Shown: in pieces, positions 56,954-64,000 of the stretch
Layout of the letters: each line of letters begins with the position of its first letter
How positions within the stretch are numbered: the stretch's first letter is position 1
DNA from: JACVRW01 sp963825345
GTDB lineage: Bacteria; Actinomycetota; Thermoleophilia; Solirubrobacterales; Thermoleophilaceae
Direction of reading: 5' to 3'
Assembly (NCBI GenBank): GCA_963825345.1
Contig: CAWGSQ010000011.1
Span: 496,001-560,000 of the forward strand
Length of the DNA: 64,000 nt
Translations under genes and position numbers: made by a program
Notes under the pieces: model-generated
What the model was told of the DNA's origin: nothing
Database searches by the model: none
What the model saw: the letters and a program-made list of their open reading frames with translations, nothing else

Positions 56954-58699
56954 GTGTCCTGTCGCAAGGTAGTCGCGCTTCTGTTCGCGTTGTCCATGCT
57001 GGTGGCCGCGCCTGCGAGCGCCGCCCCGAAGCAGCCGGACCGTCCCTCGCGGGTGGTGATCATCGTGCTCGACCAGGCGCGGCCGGACACGATCCAGCGT
57101 TACCACATGAAGAACGTGCAGGAGCTCCAGCGCAAGGGCACGACCTTCCCGAACGCGATCGTGGGCGACATGGCCGCCGAGACCGTGATCAGCCACAACG
57201 TGATCACGAGCGGCCTGTTCCCGAGGAACATGGGCTGGGCGAACGAGGTCTACCGGGACCAGGACAACGTGCTCCTCGCCGGCGCGGGCACCTACCACGT
57301 GACCTCGAGCATGAGCTGCAACGACTACGACCTGCTCATCAACCACGGCAACTACCCGAAGCTCCAGGACTACCTCGACACGGAATTCGGCGAGACGTCC
57401 AGCTTTGCGACCATCGCGCAGAAGCGGAGCTCGGCGTGCACAGCCGGGCACGTGAGCGGCGCCGACGGGACGCCGACAGACGCCGAGGACGTGATCCTCC
57501 AGATCCGCGGCAGCCGCCGCACGTGCAACGGCACCGAGGCCCAATGGCGCGAGCCCGAGAGCGGCAACGGCCCCCCGCCCCCGTGGATTGACACCGTGAC
57601 CGGGGGGTGCGCGAACCGCTGGTGGACCAACCAGGACGCGGTGAACCTCTCGTACGGCACGAACGTCCTGTCGCCGGCGAACATCTATCCGCTCGAGGGC
57701 AACCGCTTCGTTCCGGGCTTCGACCCCGCGCACATCGGCGGAGACAACTGGTCCGCCGACGCGGCGATCCGGGAGATCAACGGCGACCCGAACTGGCGCG
57801 GCATGATGGTCAGCCTCGGCGGCATCGACAAGATGGGCCACATGTGGGGCCCGGAGGACCGCGGTGAGAAGGGCGCGGCTCCCGGCTCGATCGAGGAGAT
57901 GCGCCACCTGCCGTTCGTTGCGAAGAACGCCGACAAGCAGGTGGGGCGGATCGTCGATGCGCTCGACAAGCGCGGCGTGCTCGACGAGACCCTGATCGTC
58001 ATCACCGCCGATCACGCTGCCCAGACAGGCAATCCGTTCTTCGGCCTGCTGGCGCCAGGCGTGGCCAACCCACCGTGCGGGCCAAGCACGCCTCCATCCA
58101 CCGGCATCCGGTCGGATTGCAACTGGTACTACGGCGACGAGGACAACGCCCGCCAGGACGAGATCTACCTCGACCCGAGTCCGGCGGTCAGGGCCCTGCG
58201 TGACAGGCTGGCCGGGAACCTCGCGTTCTCGTACCAGGACACGCAGGTCGCGGCGTACCTGAACGACAAGTCGCTCGCCAAGAAGCGCGAGGCCGCCGAC
58301 GCCGTGCTCGACATGCCCGGCGTGGTGGCGAGCTACTACATCGACGCCGCTCAGAACGACTACACGCGCTTCGGCACGAACCGCATGACCGGCAAGGAGC
58401 GCAAGTGGTTCGACGAGCACGCGGACGCGCTCGTCGACACGATGGCGAACAACACGGCTCCGGACGTGGTGGGCATCACCGGCACGGACGTGACCTACGG
58501 TGTCATGGGCGATCACGGCGGCAGCCAGGAGCTCGTCCAGAACATCCCGATGGTGTTCTATGGGCCCGGCGTGAGCCAGAAGGACTCGCGCCGCGAGTTC
58601 CGGCACGTGGACGTTCTGCCCACGATCCTCGAGGCGATGGGCGTGGAGTACGACCCGGGCGACCTGGACGGCGAGGCGGTGAAGCTCTCGAAGAAGTAG
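56954..58699 (+). CDS. secreted alkaline-phosphatase-superfamily enzyme (phosphodiesterase/pyrophosphatase type)
   Basis: A 581-residue exported protein with a signal peptide (residues 1-24, ending PASAA). VVIIVLDQARPDTIQRYHMK near residues 33-52 has the first metal Asp. AAETVISHNVITSGLFPRNM carries the nucleophile region near 75. DKMGHMWGPEDR, LIVITADHAAQ and GVMGDHGGSQEL near 516 supply the other metal ligands. It probably hydrolyses phosphodiester or nucleotide substrates outside the cell. GTG 56954 gives a normal signal peptide. Confidence 0.86.
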   Translation: MSCRKVVALLFALSMLVAAPASAAPKQPDRPSRVVIIVLDQARPDTIQRYHMKNVQELQRKGTTFPNAIVGDMAAETVISHNVITSGLFPRNMGWANEVYRDQDNVLLAGAGTYHVTSSMSCNDYDLLINHGNYPKLQDYLDTEFGETSSFATIAQKRSSACTAGHVSGADGTPTDAEDVILQIRGSRRTCNGTEAQWREPESGNGPPPPWIDTVTGGCANRWWTNQDAVNLSYGTNVLSPANIYPLEGNRFVPGFDPAHIGGDNWSADAAIREINGDPNWRGMMVSLGGIDKMGHMWGPEDRGEKGAAPGSIEEMRHLPFVAKNADKQVGRIVDALDKRGVLDETLIVITADHAAQTGNPFFGLLAPGVANPPCGPSTPPSTGIRSDCNWYYGDEDNARQDEIYLDPSPAVRALRDRLAGNLAFSYQDTQVAAYLNDKSLAKKREAADAVLDMPGVVASYYIDAAQNDYTRFGTNRMTGKERKWFDEHADALVDTMANNTAPDVVGITGTDVTYGVMGDHGGSQELVQNIPMVFYGPGVSQKDSRREFRHVDVLPTILEAMGVEYDPGDLDGEAVKLSKK

Positions 58700-58701
58700 A
58701 G

Positions 58702-61700
58702 CTAGCCGAGCTTCAGTAGCTCAGGAGCCGGCTTGCCCGCGCGCAGGCGCTTCAGGATCGCGTCTGCGCGCTTGCGGTAGAGCACCACGTTGCGGAGCTT
58801 GATCTCCTCATAGCCGCGGATCACATCCGGCAGCTCGAGCAGCTCGGCCGCGGTGTCGTGGGTGTCCGGAGTGAGCAGCGCGAGCGCCTCGGCGACCATG
58901 CCCTCGTACTCGTCGATCAGCTCGCGCTCCACCCGGCGCACCTTCGCCGGACCGAACGGGTCGAGGCGGGTGCCACGCAGGCGGCGCATGCGGTAGAGCA
59001 TGCGGAAGGCCGGCACGAACCAGCGTCCCAGCTTGAGCTTGCGCTTCAGGCCGAGCGCGCGCAGTAGCGGCGGATGCAGCATGAAGTAGATGCGGGCGTC
59101 GTCGCCGAACTCCGCGCCGAGCTTGGCGCGCTCCACGGCGTCGAGGTGCAGGCGCGCGACCTCGTACTCGTCCTTGTAGGCCATCAGCTTGAAGAGCTGT
59201 CGCGCCACGGCCTCGGCCAGCTCCGAGTGGCCGGGCGTGCGCTCCTGCTCGGCCACGTGCACCTGGCGCACGAGCTCGGCCCAGCGGCGCGCCCATTCCA
59301 CGTTCTGGTAGGCCACGAGCTCGGGTACGCGCTTCTCGGCCAGCTCGCGCAGCTCGCCCTGGTCTCCGTTCACGGCCAGGGTCACGATCTCGCGCTCGAC
59401 CTCCGAGAGCTCGCGCACCGCCTCAACCGCCTCCGGCGGCCGGGTGGCCTCCTCGACGGCATCGGGAGCGGCGACGACGGCGCGTCCCCAGCGCAGCGCC
59501 GCGAGGTTCTTCTCGACCGCCGCGCCGTTCAGCTCGATTGCCCGCTCGAGCGCCTCGCCGGACACGGGCAGCAGGCCGCGCTGGTAGGCCGCACCGAGGG
59601 CGAGCGTGTTGGTCATCATGTGGTCGCCGAAGAGTCGCTCCGAGAGCTGCTGCGCGTCGAGGTAGAGGTTGTGCTCGCTGCGCGTGGCGGCATCGATCTT
59701 GTCGAGCTGGGCACTCAGCTCGGGGAAGCGCTCGTCAATGTCGATCACCATCCGGCCGGTGGGCACCGCACTGGTCGACACGACCGCAACGGTCCGCTCG
59801 CGGTCCGCGGTGAGCAGGTTCTTCTCGCTGCCCGCTCCGAGCAGGTCGAATCCGAGGTAGAGGTCAAGGCTCCCCGCCGGCATCTTGCTCGCCGCAGGCA
59901 GCGGCTCGCGCGTGATGCGCAGGTCCGAGATCACCGGGCCGCCCTTCTGCGAGAGACCCGTCTGGTCGAGCCCGGACACATGCAGGCCGTCGAGCAGCGC
60001 GGCCATGCCGAGCATCTGGTTCACGGTCACGACGCCGGTGCCGCCGATGCCCATCATGCGCACGCCGAAGTCCTCGTCTCCCACCAGCCGCTCGGGCTCG
60101 GGCAGCTCGATGCCGAGCTCGGGCGTCGTGTGCTTCGCCTTCTCGCCAGGGACGACGGTCAGGAACGAGGGGCAGTCGCCGTCCAGGCAGGTGCGGTCCT
60201 TGTTGCACGACGCCTGGTGGATCTGCGTCTTGCGGCCGAACTCGGTCTCCACCGGCAGGACCGAGAGGCAGTTCGACTTCTCCCCGCAGTCGCCGCAGCC
60301 CTCGCACACGCGCTCGTTGATCCAGATGCGCTCCGCCGGCTCCGCCGCCTTGCCGCGCTTGCGCTTGCGGCGCAGCTCCGCGGCGCATTCCTGGTCGTGG
60401 ATGAGCACGGTCACGCCCTCCACGCCGGCCAGCTCCTGCTGCGAGTTGAGCAGCTCCTTGCGGTCGCGCAGCTCCGCGATCGAGGCCAGCTCGACGCCGC
60501 GGTAGCGGCTCGTGTCCTCGGTTGTCACGATGATCCGGCGCACGCCCTCGAGCTCGAGCCAGCGCGTGAGGTCCGGCACGCTCAGCTGGCCCTCGATCGC
60601 CTGGCCGCCGGTCATGGCCACGTGCTCGTTGTAGAGCAGCTTGTAGGTGATGTTCACGCCCGCCGCCACCGCCGCGCGCACCGCGAGGGAGCCCGAGTGG
60701 TGGAAGGTGCCGTCGCCCAGGTTCTGGACCAGGTGGCTGTCGTCCGTGAACGGCGACATGCCGATCCACTGCGCGCCCTCGCCGCCCATCTGCGTGATGC
60801 CGGTGATGTCGCCCTTGCCCTCGGGGTTCAGGAGCACCATCGTGTGGCAGCCGATCCCGCCGCCCACGAGGGTGCCCTCGGGCGCCTTCACGGAGCTGTT
60901 GTGCGGGCAGCCGGAGCAGAAGAACGGGGTGCGCTGGGCCATCGGCAGCTCGGCCGGCCGGCCGTGGATCTCGGCGAGCTTGCGCAGGCGCGCCTCGACC
61001 GACTCGATCCGCACGCCTCGTGCCTCCATCCGCGCGGCGAGCGCGCGGCCGATCAGGTCGGCGTCGAGGTCCAGCTCGCGGGGCAGCAGCGGCTCACCGC
61101 GCTCGTCGCGCTTGCCGAGAATGCGCGGAGCGTCGGCCATGCCGTAGAGCGCGTCCTTCAGGAGGGTCTCCACGAACGGGCCCTTCTCCTCTGCCACCAG
61201 CACCTCGTCGAGTCCGCGGGCGAACTCGCGCGCGATCTCCGGCTCGAGCGGAGAGATCATCCCGAGCTTCAGGATGCGGATCCCGGCGCGCTCGAGGCCG
61301 CGGCCGTCGAGCCCGAACTCGCGCAGCGCGTGCATCAGGTCGTAGTAGGTCTTGCCGGGCACGACGATGCCGAGCCAGGCCCGCTGGGCGCCCTCGATGC
61401 GGTTCAGACGGTTCTCGCGCGCGTAGGCCAGCGCGAGCTCGGTGCGCGGGCCGAGCAGCGTGCGCTCCATGTCGAGCGAGGCGGGCGCGAGCAGGTTGCC
61501 GTTCGGCACGTGCTCGTAGGGCTTCCCGTTCCACTCGACCGTCGGCATCACGGGCATCACGCGGTCGGGCGCGACGGTGGCGGTGCCGAGGGCGTCGGCC
61601 ACGCTCGTAACGATCTTGAACCCGGACCAGAGGCCGGACGCGCGCGAGCAGGCCAGTGCGTGAAGGCCCAGGTCCAGGACCTCCTGCACGTTTCCGGGGA

Positions 61701-62310
61701 AGAAGACGGGCATCTGGAGGCTGGCGAGAAGGGACTCGGAGGCACTCGGGATCGTGGAGGACTTGCAGCCCGGGTCGTCGCCCACGATGGCCAGTCCGCC
61801 ACCGGTGCGTGAGACGCCCACGAAGTTGCCGTGCCGCAGCGAGTCTGCCGCGCGGTCGAGGCCGGGTGCCTTGCCGTACCACATGGCGAGCACGCCGTCG
61901 TACTTCGCGCCGGGCAGCTGCGAGGCGAGCTGGCTGCCCCAGGCCGACGTGGCGCCGAGCTCCTCGTTCAGGCCGGGCACGTGGCGCACGTGATGCTGCT
62001 CGACGAGCTCGCGGTTGCGAGTGAGCTCCTTGTCGAAGCCGCCGAGCGGCGAGCCCTGGTAGCCCGAGATCATCGTGCCCGTGTGGAGGCCGCGGCGGCT
62101 GTCGGCGCGGTGCTGGTCGAGCGGGAGGCGGACGAGACCCTGGAGGCCCGTCAGGAGGATGCGGCCGTCTTCGAGGACGTACTTGTCGTCGAGCGAGACG
62201 TCGCGGAGCGAGCCGCGCCTCGCGCCGCCGTTGTCGTCGGAACGCCCGAAGCGGTCCCCCTGGGAGGGGCGCCTGCGGGGTGCTGCGCCTCGACGAACGG
62301 CGATCGACAT
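58702..62310 (-). CDS. indolepyruvate:ferredoxin oxidoreductase (fused)
   Basis: A 1202-residue enzyme oxidatively decarboxylating aryl-pyruvates to acyl-CoA with ferredoxin. Order: alpha pyrimidine domain (TGTMISGYQGSPLGGFDKEL near residues 77-96), thiamin-PP domain (FFCSGCPHNSSVKAPEG near 463), a [4Fe-4S] region (CEGCGDCGEKSNCL and CNKDRTCLDGDCPSFL near 670-715), and gamma domain (GIGGTGVVTVNQMLGMAALL near 755). Fusion and length are normal for aerobic bacterial IOR. ATG 62310 follows GAGAGGAG; GTG 62199 is an alternative start closer to the conserved domain. Confidence 0.93.
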   Translation of the reverse strand: MSIAVRRGAAPRRRPSQGDRFGRSDDNGGARRGSLRDVSLDDKYVLEDGRILLTGLQGLVRLPLDQHRADSRRGLHTGTMISGYQGSPLGGFDKELTRNRELVEQHHVRHVPGLNEELGATSAWGSQLASQLPGAKYDGVLAMWYGKAPGLDRAADSLRHGNFVGVSRTGGGLAIVGDDPGCKSSTIPSASESLLASLQMPVFFPGNVQEVLDLGLHALACSRASGLWSGFKIVTSVADALGTATVAPDRVMPVMPTVEWNGKPYEHVPNGNLLAPASLDMERTLLGPRTELALAYARENRLNRIEGAQRAWLGIVVPGKTYYDLMHALREFGLDGRGLERAGIRILKLGMISPLEPEIAREFARGLDEVLVAEEKGPFVETLLKDALYGMADAPRILGKRDERGEPLLPRELDLDADLIGRALAARMEARGVRIESVEARLRKLAEIHGRPAELPMAQRTPFFCSGCPHNSSVKAPEGTLVGGGIGCHTMVLLNPEGKGDITGITQMGGEGAQWIGMSPFTDDSHLVQNLGDGTFHHSGSLAVRAAVAAGVNITYKLLYNEHVAMTGGQAIEGQLSVPDLTRWLELEGVRRIIVTTEDTSRYRGVELASIAELRDRKELLNSQQELAGVEGVTVLIHDQECAAELRRKRKRGKAAEPAERIWINERVCEGCGDCGEKSNCLSVLPVETEFGRKTQIHQASCNKDRTCLDGDCPSFLTVVPGEKAKHTTPELGIELPEPERLVGDEDFGVRMMGIGGTGVVTVNQMLGMAALLDGLHVSGLDQTGLSQKGGPVISDLRITREPLPAASKMPAGSLDLYLGFDLLGAGSEKNLLTADRERTVAVVSTSAVPTGRMVIDIDERFPELSAQLDKIDAATRSEHNLYLDAQQLSERLFGDHMMTNTLALGAAYQRGLLPVSGEALERAIELNGAAVEKNLAALRWGRAVVAAPDAVEEATRPPEAVEAVRELSEVEREIVTLAVNGDQGELRELAEKRVPELVAYQNVEWARRWAELVRQVHVAEQERTPGHSELAEAVARQLFKLMAYKDEYEVARLHLDAVERAKLGAEFGDDARIYFMLHPPLLRALGLKRKLKLGRWFVPAFRMLYRMRRLRGTRLDPFGPAKVRRVERELIDEYEGMVAEALALLTPDTHDTAAELLELPDVIRGYEEIKLRNVVLYRKRADAILKRLRAGKPAPELLKLG

Positions 62311-62353
62311 TCGGCTCCTCTCTCCCGTTAACGGCCGATTGGCTAACCCAACT

Positions 62354-62430
62354 TACCATTGGTGGTACACGGAACGCAATTTGCTGGTTCTGCGCCCATC
62401 CGCTTGATGCCGTCTACAACCGGGTATAAG
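62354..62430. promoter_or_regulatory. divergent promoter/operator region between IOR and Leu/Phe dehydrogenase genes
   Basis: TACCA-TTGG-TGGTA at 62354-62367 is a perfect small palindrome midway between the two starts and could bind the FadR-type regulator encoded at 63527. Rightward, TTGATG (62404-62409) and TATAAG (62425-62430) form a promoter candidate with a short 15-base spacer. If used, its transcript would begin within about five bases of ATG 62441, so it would be nearly leaderless. Confidence 0.45.
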
Positions 62431-62440
62431 GTCAAGGTCT

Positions 62441-63520
62441 ATGACCATTGCTACCCAGCCGCCTACGCGACCGAACATCGCCCTGGCTGACGACGATCAC
62501 GAGCAGATCGTGATCCGCCAGGACCCCGACACGGGGCTGCGGTTCATCGTCGCGGTGCACTCGACGGTCCTGGGGCCGGCACTGGGCGGCATGCGGCTGA
62601 AGCGCTACCCGGGCGGCCTGCGCGAGGCCCTCGAGGACGTGATGGGCCTGGCTCGCACGATGACGCTGAAGGCATCGGCAGCCGGCCTCCAGCTCGGCGG
62701 TGGCAAGGCCGTGATGATCGACGACGGCCGCAAGGAGCTGCGCAAGGCGCGCCTCGAGGGCGCAGCCGGCGTGATCGAGGGACTCGGCGGCGCCTACATC
62801 ACGGCCGAGGACATCGGGACGACCACGTCGGACATGGACCACCTTTCGCTATTCACGCGCTTCGCCGTGGGGCGCTCGCGCGAGAGCGGCGGCGGTGGCG
62901 ACCCCTCCCCCGTGACCGCCGAGACGGTCTTTCAGGGGATGCGACGTGGGCTCGCGGCGGCCACCGGATCGGACACGCTCGAGGGCAGGCGCGTGGGCAT
63001 CATCGGGCTCGGGAAGGTCGGCTCGGTGCTGGCCACCCGGCTCGCCGAGTGCGGCGCGAGCGTGATCGCGTGCGACCTCGACTCCGAGTGCTGCGAGCGC
63101 CTCTCCGCTCAGCACGGCCTCGAAATCGCACCGTCGGCCGAGGCCATCCTCGCGAGCGAGCTGGATGTGCTCGCCCCGTGCGCCGCCGGAGGGCTGATCG
63201 ACGACGCCCTGGCGCGGGCGCTCGACTGCCGCGTGATCGCAGGCGCCGCGAACAACCCGCTCACCGACCGTGGCGTGGCCCGCATCCTGCTGGAGCGGGA
63301 CATCCTCTACGTCCCCGACTTCCTCGCCAACTGCGGCGGGCTGATCCACGTCTCGACCGAGTGGTACGGGGACCGCGGGCCGCGGGAGCCGGAGCTGATC
63401 GCGGGCGCGATGGAGCGCCTCGACCTCGCCCTCGAGACCGCCGAGGCGGAGGGCACGCCGCCGATCGAGGTGGCCGAGCGCCAGGCGCTCGAGCGCGTGG
63501 ACGCCGCCCGCAGGGGATAG
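62441..63520 (+). CDS. Leu/Phe/Val-type amino acid dehydrogenase
   Basis: A 359-residue Glu/Leu/Phe/Val dehydrogenase. GGMRLKRYPGGLREALEDVM near residues 49-68 and the catalytic Lys in GLQLGGGKAVMIDD near 83-96 are visible. ITAEDIGTTTSDMDHLSLFT near 119-138 follows. The NAD domain has RVGIIGLGKVGSVLATRLAE near 184-203. It deaminates a branched or aromatic amino acid to the 2-oxo acid. Divergent IOR would then act on the oxo acid, which supports a shared catabolic pathway. Exact specificity cannot be read. Confidence 0.91.
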   Translation: MTIATQPPTRPNIALADDDHEQIVIRQDPDTGLRFIVAVHSTVLGPALGGMRLKRYPGGLREALEDVMGLARTMTLKASAAGLQLGGGKAVMIDDGRKELRKARLEGAAGVIEGLGGAYITAEDIGTTTSDMDHLSLFTRFAVGRSRESGGGGDPSPVTAETVFQGMRRGLAAATGSDTLEGRRVGIIGLGKVGSVLATRLAECGASVIACDLDSECCERLSAQHGLEIAPSAEAILASELDVLAPCAAGGLIDDALARALDCRVIAGAANNPLTDRGVARILLERDILYVPDFLANCGGLIHVSTEWYGDRGPREPELIAGAMERLDLALETAEAEGTPPIEVAERQALERVDAARRG

Positions 63521-63526
63521 ACGCTC

Positions 63527-64000
63527 GTGGCCACCACCTTCGCGGGATACCCTGAGGTTGCTTTGGAGAGCTCGTTCGAGCCCGTTTCGTCGCGCCGTAC
63601 CTTCGAGGAGGCCGTCGAGCAGATCGCTGAGCGCATCAAGGCCGGCGACCTGCACGTGGGCGACCGCCTGCCATCCGAGCGTGAGCTCGCGGCCCTGATG
63701 CGCATCAGCCGCCCGACGCTGCGCGAGGCCGTGAAGGTGCTGGCCGAGGCAGGAGTGCTCGCGGTGCGCCGCGGCCAGTCGGGCGGGATCTTCGTCGCGT
63801 CCGAGCTGATCCCGCGCGACCTGCTCAGGAGCCGCCAGGCGATTCGCGTGAGCGAGGTGGCCGGAGTGCTCGAGGCGCGCCGGCTGCTCGAGCCGCGCGT
63901 GGCACAGCTCGCCGCGGTGCACGCGAGCGAGGAGGACTTCGCGGCGATGGCGGCGCTGATCGAGCGCAAGCGCGCGCTCGCCAAGGCGGACGACTTCCTC
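63527..64000 (+). CDS. GntR/FadR-family transcriptional regulator, N-terminal part
   Basis: The first 158 residues of a GntR regulator, cut by the right edge. The winged helix is GDRLPSERELAALMRISRPT near residues 45-64, followed by LREAVKVLAEAGVLAVRRGQ and GIFV. The helical effector domain of the FadR/FCD type then begins (VLEARRLLEPRVAQLAAVHA). GTG 63527 lies six bases after the dehydrogenase stop, so it is likely cotranscribed and may regulate the amino-acid catabolic genes. Confidence 0.9.
   Translation, partial: MATTFAGYPEVALESSFEPVSSRRTFEEAVEQIAERIKAGDLHVGDRLPSERELAALMRISRPTLREAVKVLAEAGVLAVRRGQSGGIFVASELIPRDLLRSRQAIRVSEVAGVLEARRLLEPRVAQLAAVHASEEDFAAMAALIERKRALAKADDFL

Noticed and set aside
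59074..61812. A 912-codon rightward open frame
   Set aside because: It is the antisense shadow of the indolepyruvate:ferredoxin oxidoreductase gene. It is His/Arg/Val-rich with no domain, whereas the opposite strand has all expected catalytic motifs.

Overview
The window is very GC-rich, gene-dense bacterial chromosome with many GTG starts and pervasive 4-base NTGA stop/start overlaps. Gene content (an F420-dependent oxidoreductase, a split bacterial NHEJ ligase, several sigma-70 factors, TadE-type pilus proteins, DUF3618 and holin-like envelope proteins, DrrA-type exporters) points to Actinomycetota. I infer class Thermoleophilia (Solirubrobacterales-like), but no rRNA or other marker here proves it. 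I saw no tRNA, rRNA, CRISPR array, insertion sequence or prophage. No stretch above about 235 bases lacks a gene.

Layout. 0-2.6 kb: the uvrC 5' end and small metabolic genes. 2.6-5.7 kb: a leftward Tad/Flp-type secretion operon ending in an unusual TadG-like/VanY/SLT triple fusion. 5.7-8.6 kb: uppP, ppa and a crotonase. 8.7-10.4 kb: a DrrAB-type exporter. 11.1-13.8 kb: a SipW/TasA-like surface-protein operon with its own Ser-His signal peptidase; its last gene is frameshifted, and so is the SDR gene beside it. 14.6-18.7 kb: YjbQ, a D-2-hydroxyacid dehydrogenase, a lipid kinase, a secreted lysozyme-like protein and a ParB-like protein. 18.7-24.7 kb: an alpha-glucoside ABC uptake operon (binding protein, two permeases, GH13 glucosidase, ATPase). 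24.7-29 kb: PfpI, a flavin amine oxidase, small proteins and an epimerase. 29-32.2 kb: a CDF transporter followed by LigD split into PE, LIG and POL genes. 32.2-36.3 kb: an RpoD-like sigma factor, then MscS, holin-like, DUF3618, BrkB and DUF1360 envelope genes. 36.3-42.5 kb: DUF2294, zinc ribbon, debranching-type glucosidase, FAD/Rieske fusion, lipoprotein, DUF6766, F420 enzyme and CBS protein. 42.7-48.4 kb: a SigB-type sigma factor and a long leftward operon headed by an ABC exporter.

48.6-53.1 kb is the most unusual region. A DUF371-RsmI-like fusion faces a leftward pair made of a Vms1/eRF1-like (baeRF) protein and a homologue of the NpmA/KamB 16S rRNA A1408 methyltransferases. Divergent from that pair is a second RpoD-like sigma factor whose only well-placed start codon is ACG. 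53.1-64 kb: glutamate-cysteine ligase-like, flavoprotein, VOC and aldo/keto reductase genes, a secreted phosphatase, and an aromatic/branched amino-acid catabolic set (indolepyruvate:ferredoxin oxidoreductase, Leu/Phe-type dehydrogenase, FadR-type regulator cut by the right edge).

The strongest candidates for new biology are the ribosome-decoding-centre neighbourhood at 49-53 kb, the actinobacterial SipW/TasA-like system at 11-14 kb, and the pilus/peptidoglycan hydrolase fusion at 3-4.3 kb.
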